Below are positions 63,499-64,000 of a DNA stretch of 64,000 nucleotides, in pieces. How positions within the stretch are numbered: position 1 is the stretch's first letter; each line of letters starts with the position of its first letter. Source of the DNA: Microvirga terrestris (GTDB lineage: Bacteria > Pseudomonadota > Alphaproteobacteria > Rhizobiales > Beijerinckiaceae); the NCBI RefSeq assembly GCF_015694425.1, contig NZ_JADQDN010000005.1, positions 279,407-343,406 on the forward strand, in the 5' to 3' direction. The translations under genes and the position numbers were made by a program. The notes beneath the pieces were generated by a model. It worked only from the letters and a program-made list of their open reading frames with translations. It searched no databases and was not told the DNA's origin.

Positions 63499-63553
63499 TA
63501 TTTGCGGATCCGCTCTGCCCTCGAGCCGGGCAGAGCAGCTGCGATGCTGATGC

Positions 63554-64000
63554 TCAGACCAGCAGGAAGGCCGAGGACGTGAGCGCCAGGCCCTTGCTGA
63601 GGCTGGCAAACTGCACCTGCGCTGCGCCGCCGATCCCGTCCGCATCGTAGGACAGTGCCCCCGTGCCGCTGTTGTAGATCAGCCGGTGCGCCGACGTGCT
63701 CGCCCCGGCCCCGATGGTGAAGGCTGACGATGACACTATGCCCAGCGACCACGTCCCACCCGGACCGAAGGCCGTGAACACATTGCGCGACAGCGCCAAC
63801 AGGTCCTGACCCACGGTGAAGTCGGTGACCGTGTCGACGTTCGAAGCCCCCAGAGCGCTGTCGAAGCGGAAGTTGTCACCGCCGGCGCCGCCGGTGAGCT
63901 GATCCGCCCCCAAGCCGCCATAAAGCTGGTCGGCGCCGTTGCCGCCGAGCAGGATGTCGTTGGCGCCGTTGCCGTAGAGGCTGTCGTCGCCGTCGCCGCC
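63554..64000 (-). CDS. C-terminus of an RTX-type calcium-binding protein (partial)
   Basis: The visible 148 residues begin with Gly/Asp-rich nonapeptide repeats (GGDGDDSLYGNGANDILLGG, GADQLYGG, GADQLTGGAGGD), the hemolysin-type calcium-binding signature, and continue in the peptidase-M10-like C-terminal domain (FRFDSALGASNVDTVTDFTVGQD...LSYDADGIGG...LLV) that serves as the type I secretion signal. The start lies beyond the window. The protein is probably exported by an ABC/HlyD/TolC system. Confidence 0.9.
   Translation of the reverse strand, partial: GGDGDDSLYGNGANDILLGGNGADQLYGGLGADQLTGGAGGDNFRFDSALGASNVDTVTDFTVGQDLLALSRNVFTAFGPGGTWSLGIVSSSAFTIGAGASTSAHRLIYNSGTGALSYDADGIGGAAQVQFASLSKGLALTSSAFLLV

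Overview
The window looks like chromosome from a high-G+C alphaproteobacterium of the order Hyphomicrobiales (Rhizobiales), probably Methylobacteriaceae/Microvirga-like. This is an inference from family content (small DUF1289, DUF971, DUF2059, DUF2865 and CreA proteins, MoaA and CobT/CobS, a YacG/Maf pair, a PleC-like kinase) and from many short interspersed palindromes; no rRNA or other marker fixes the genus. No phage, plasmid, transposase, CRISPR array or rRNA operon is visible. It is mostly ordinary housekeeping and nutrient-scavenging sequence.

Layout. 1-3403: end of an unknown gene, hutD, and a three-gene NitT/TauT-type ABC importer preceded by a HutC-like operator. 3460-5457: a secreted collagen-like protein behind a hairpin that covers its ribosome binding site, an unknown protein and a tiny membrane protein. 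5658-12035 (minus): tRNA-Phe, yacG, maf, pssA, psd, an Atm1-type ABC exporter and a LysM protein. 12117-17202: LOG protein, DMT transporter, cimA with a GNAT protein, cysS. 17496-23572: secreted proteins, a divergent argP/lysE pair, creA, a VOC protein and an ABC-2 exporter. 23680-30650 (minus): gltX, nadE, class II DAHP synthase, glutathione reductase with two tiny membrane proteins. 30878-34014: tripartite tricarboxylate transporter tctCBA. 34082-41026: DUF2059 protein, rpiA, gph, tRNA-Val, an L,D-transpeptidase, moaA, an orphan solute-binding protein and a 3-hydroxyisobutyrate dehydrogenase homologue. 41096-50719: a caspase-fold protein lacking the catalytic Cys, an enoyl-CoA hydratase homologue, DNA repair/nuclease genes, cobT and cobS, an aspartic protease and dusA. 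50920-58067 (minus): a purine-catabolic run xdhA-xdhB-xdhC-guaD-ureE-ybaK with gloA upstream. 58261-64000: pepN, a PAS histidine kinase and the end of an RTX-type calcium-binding protein that runs off the window.

How genes work together. Guanine deaminase plus xanthine dehydrogenase convert purines to urate, and the adjacent nickel chaperone UreE points to use of the urea released further down the pathway. psd and pssA make phosphatidylethanolamine. cobT and cobS assemble the lower part of cobalamin. ArgP probably controls the divergent LysE exporter. tctCBA is a complete carboxylate importer.

The most notable features are a palindromic repeat inserted in frame near the N-terminus of XdhB, at least five families of interspersed palindromes (one nested in another), the pseudo-caspase, the collagen gene's RBS-covering hairpin, a low-G+C patch inside cysS, and several proteins of under 80 residues with good ribosome binding sites.
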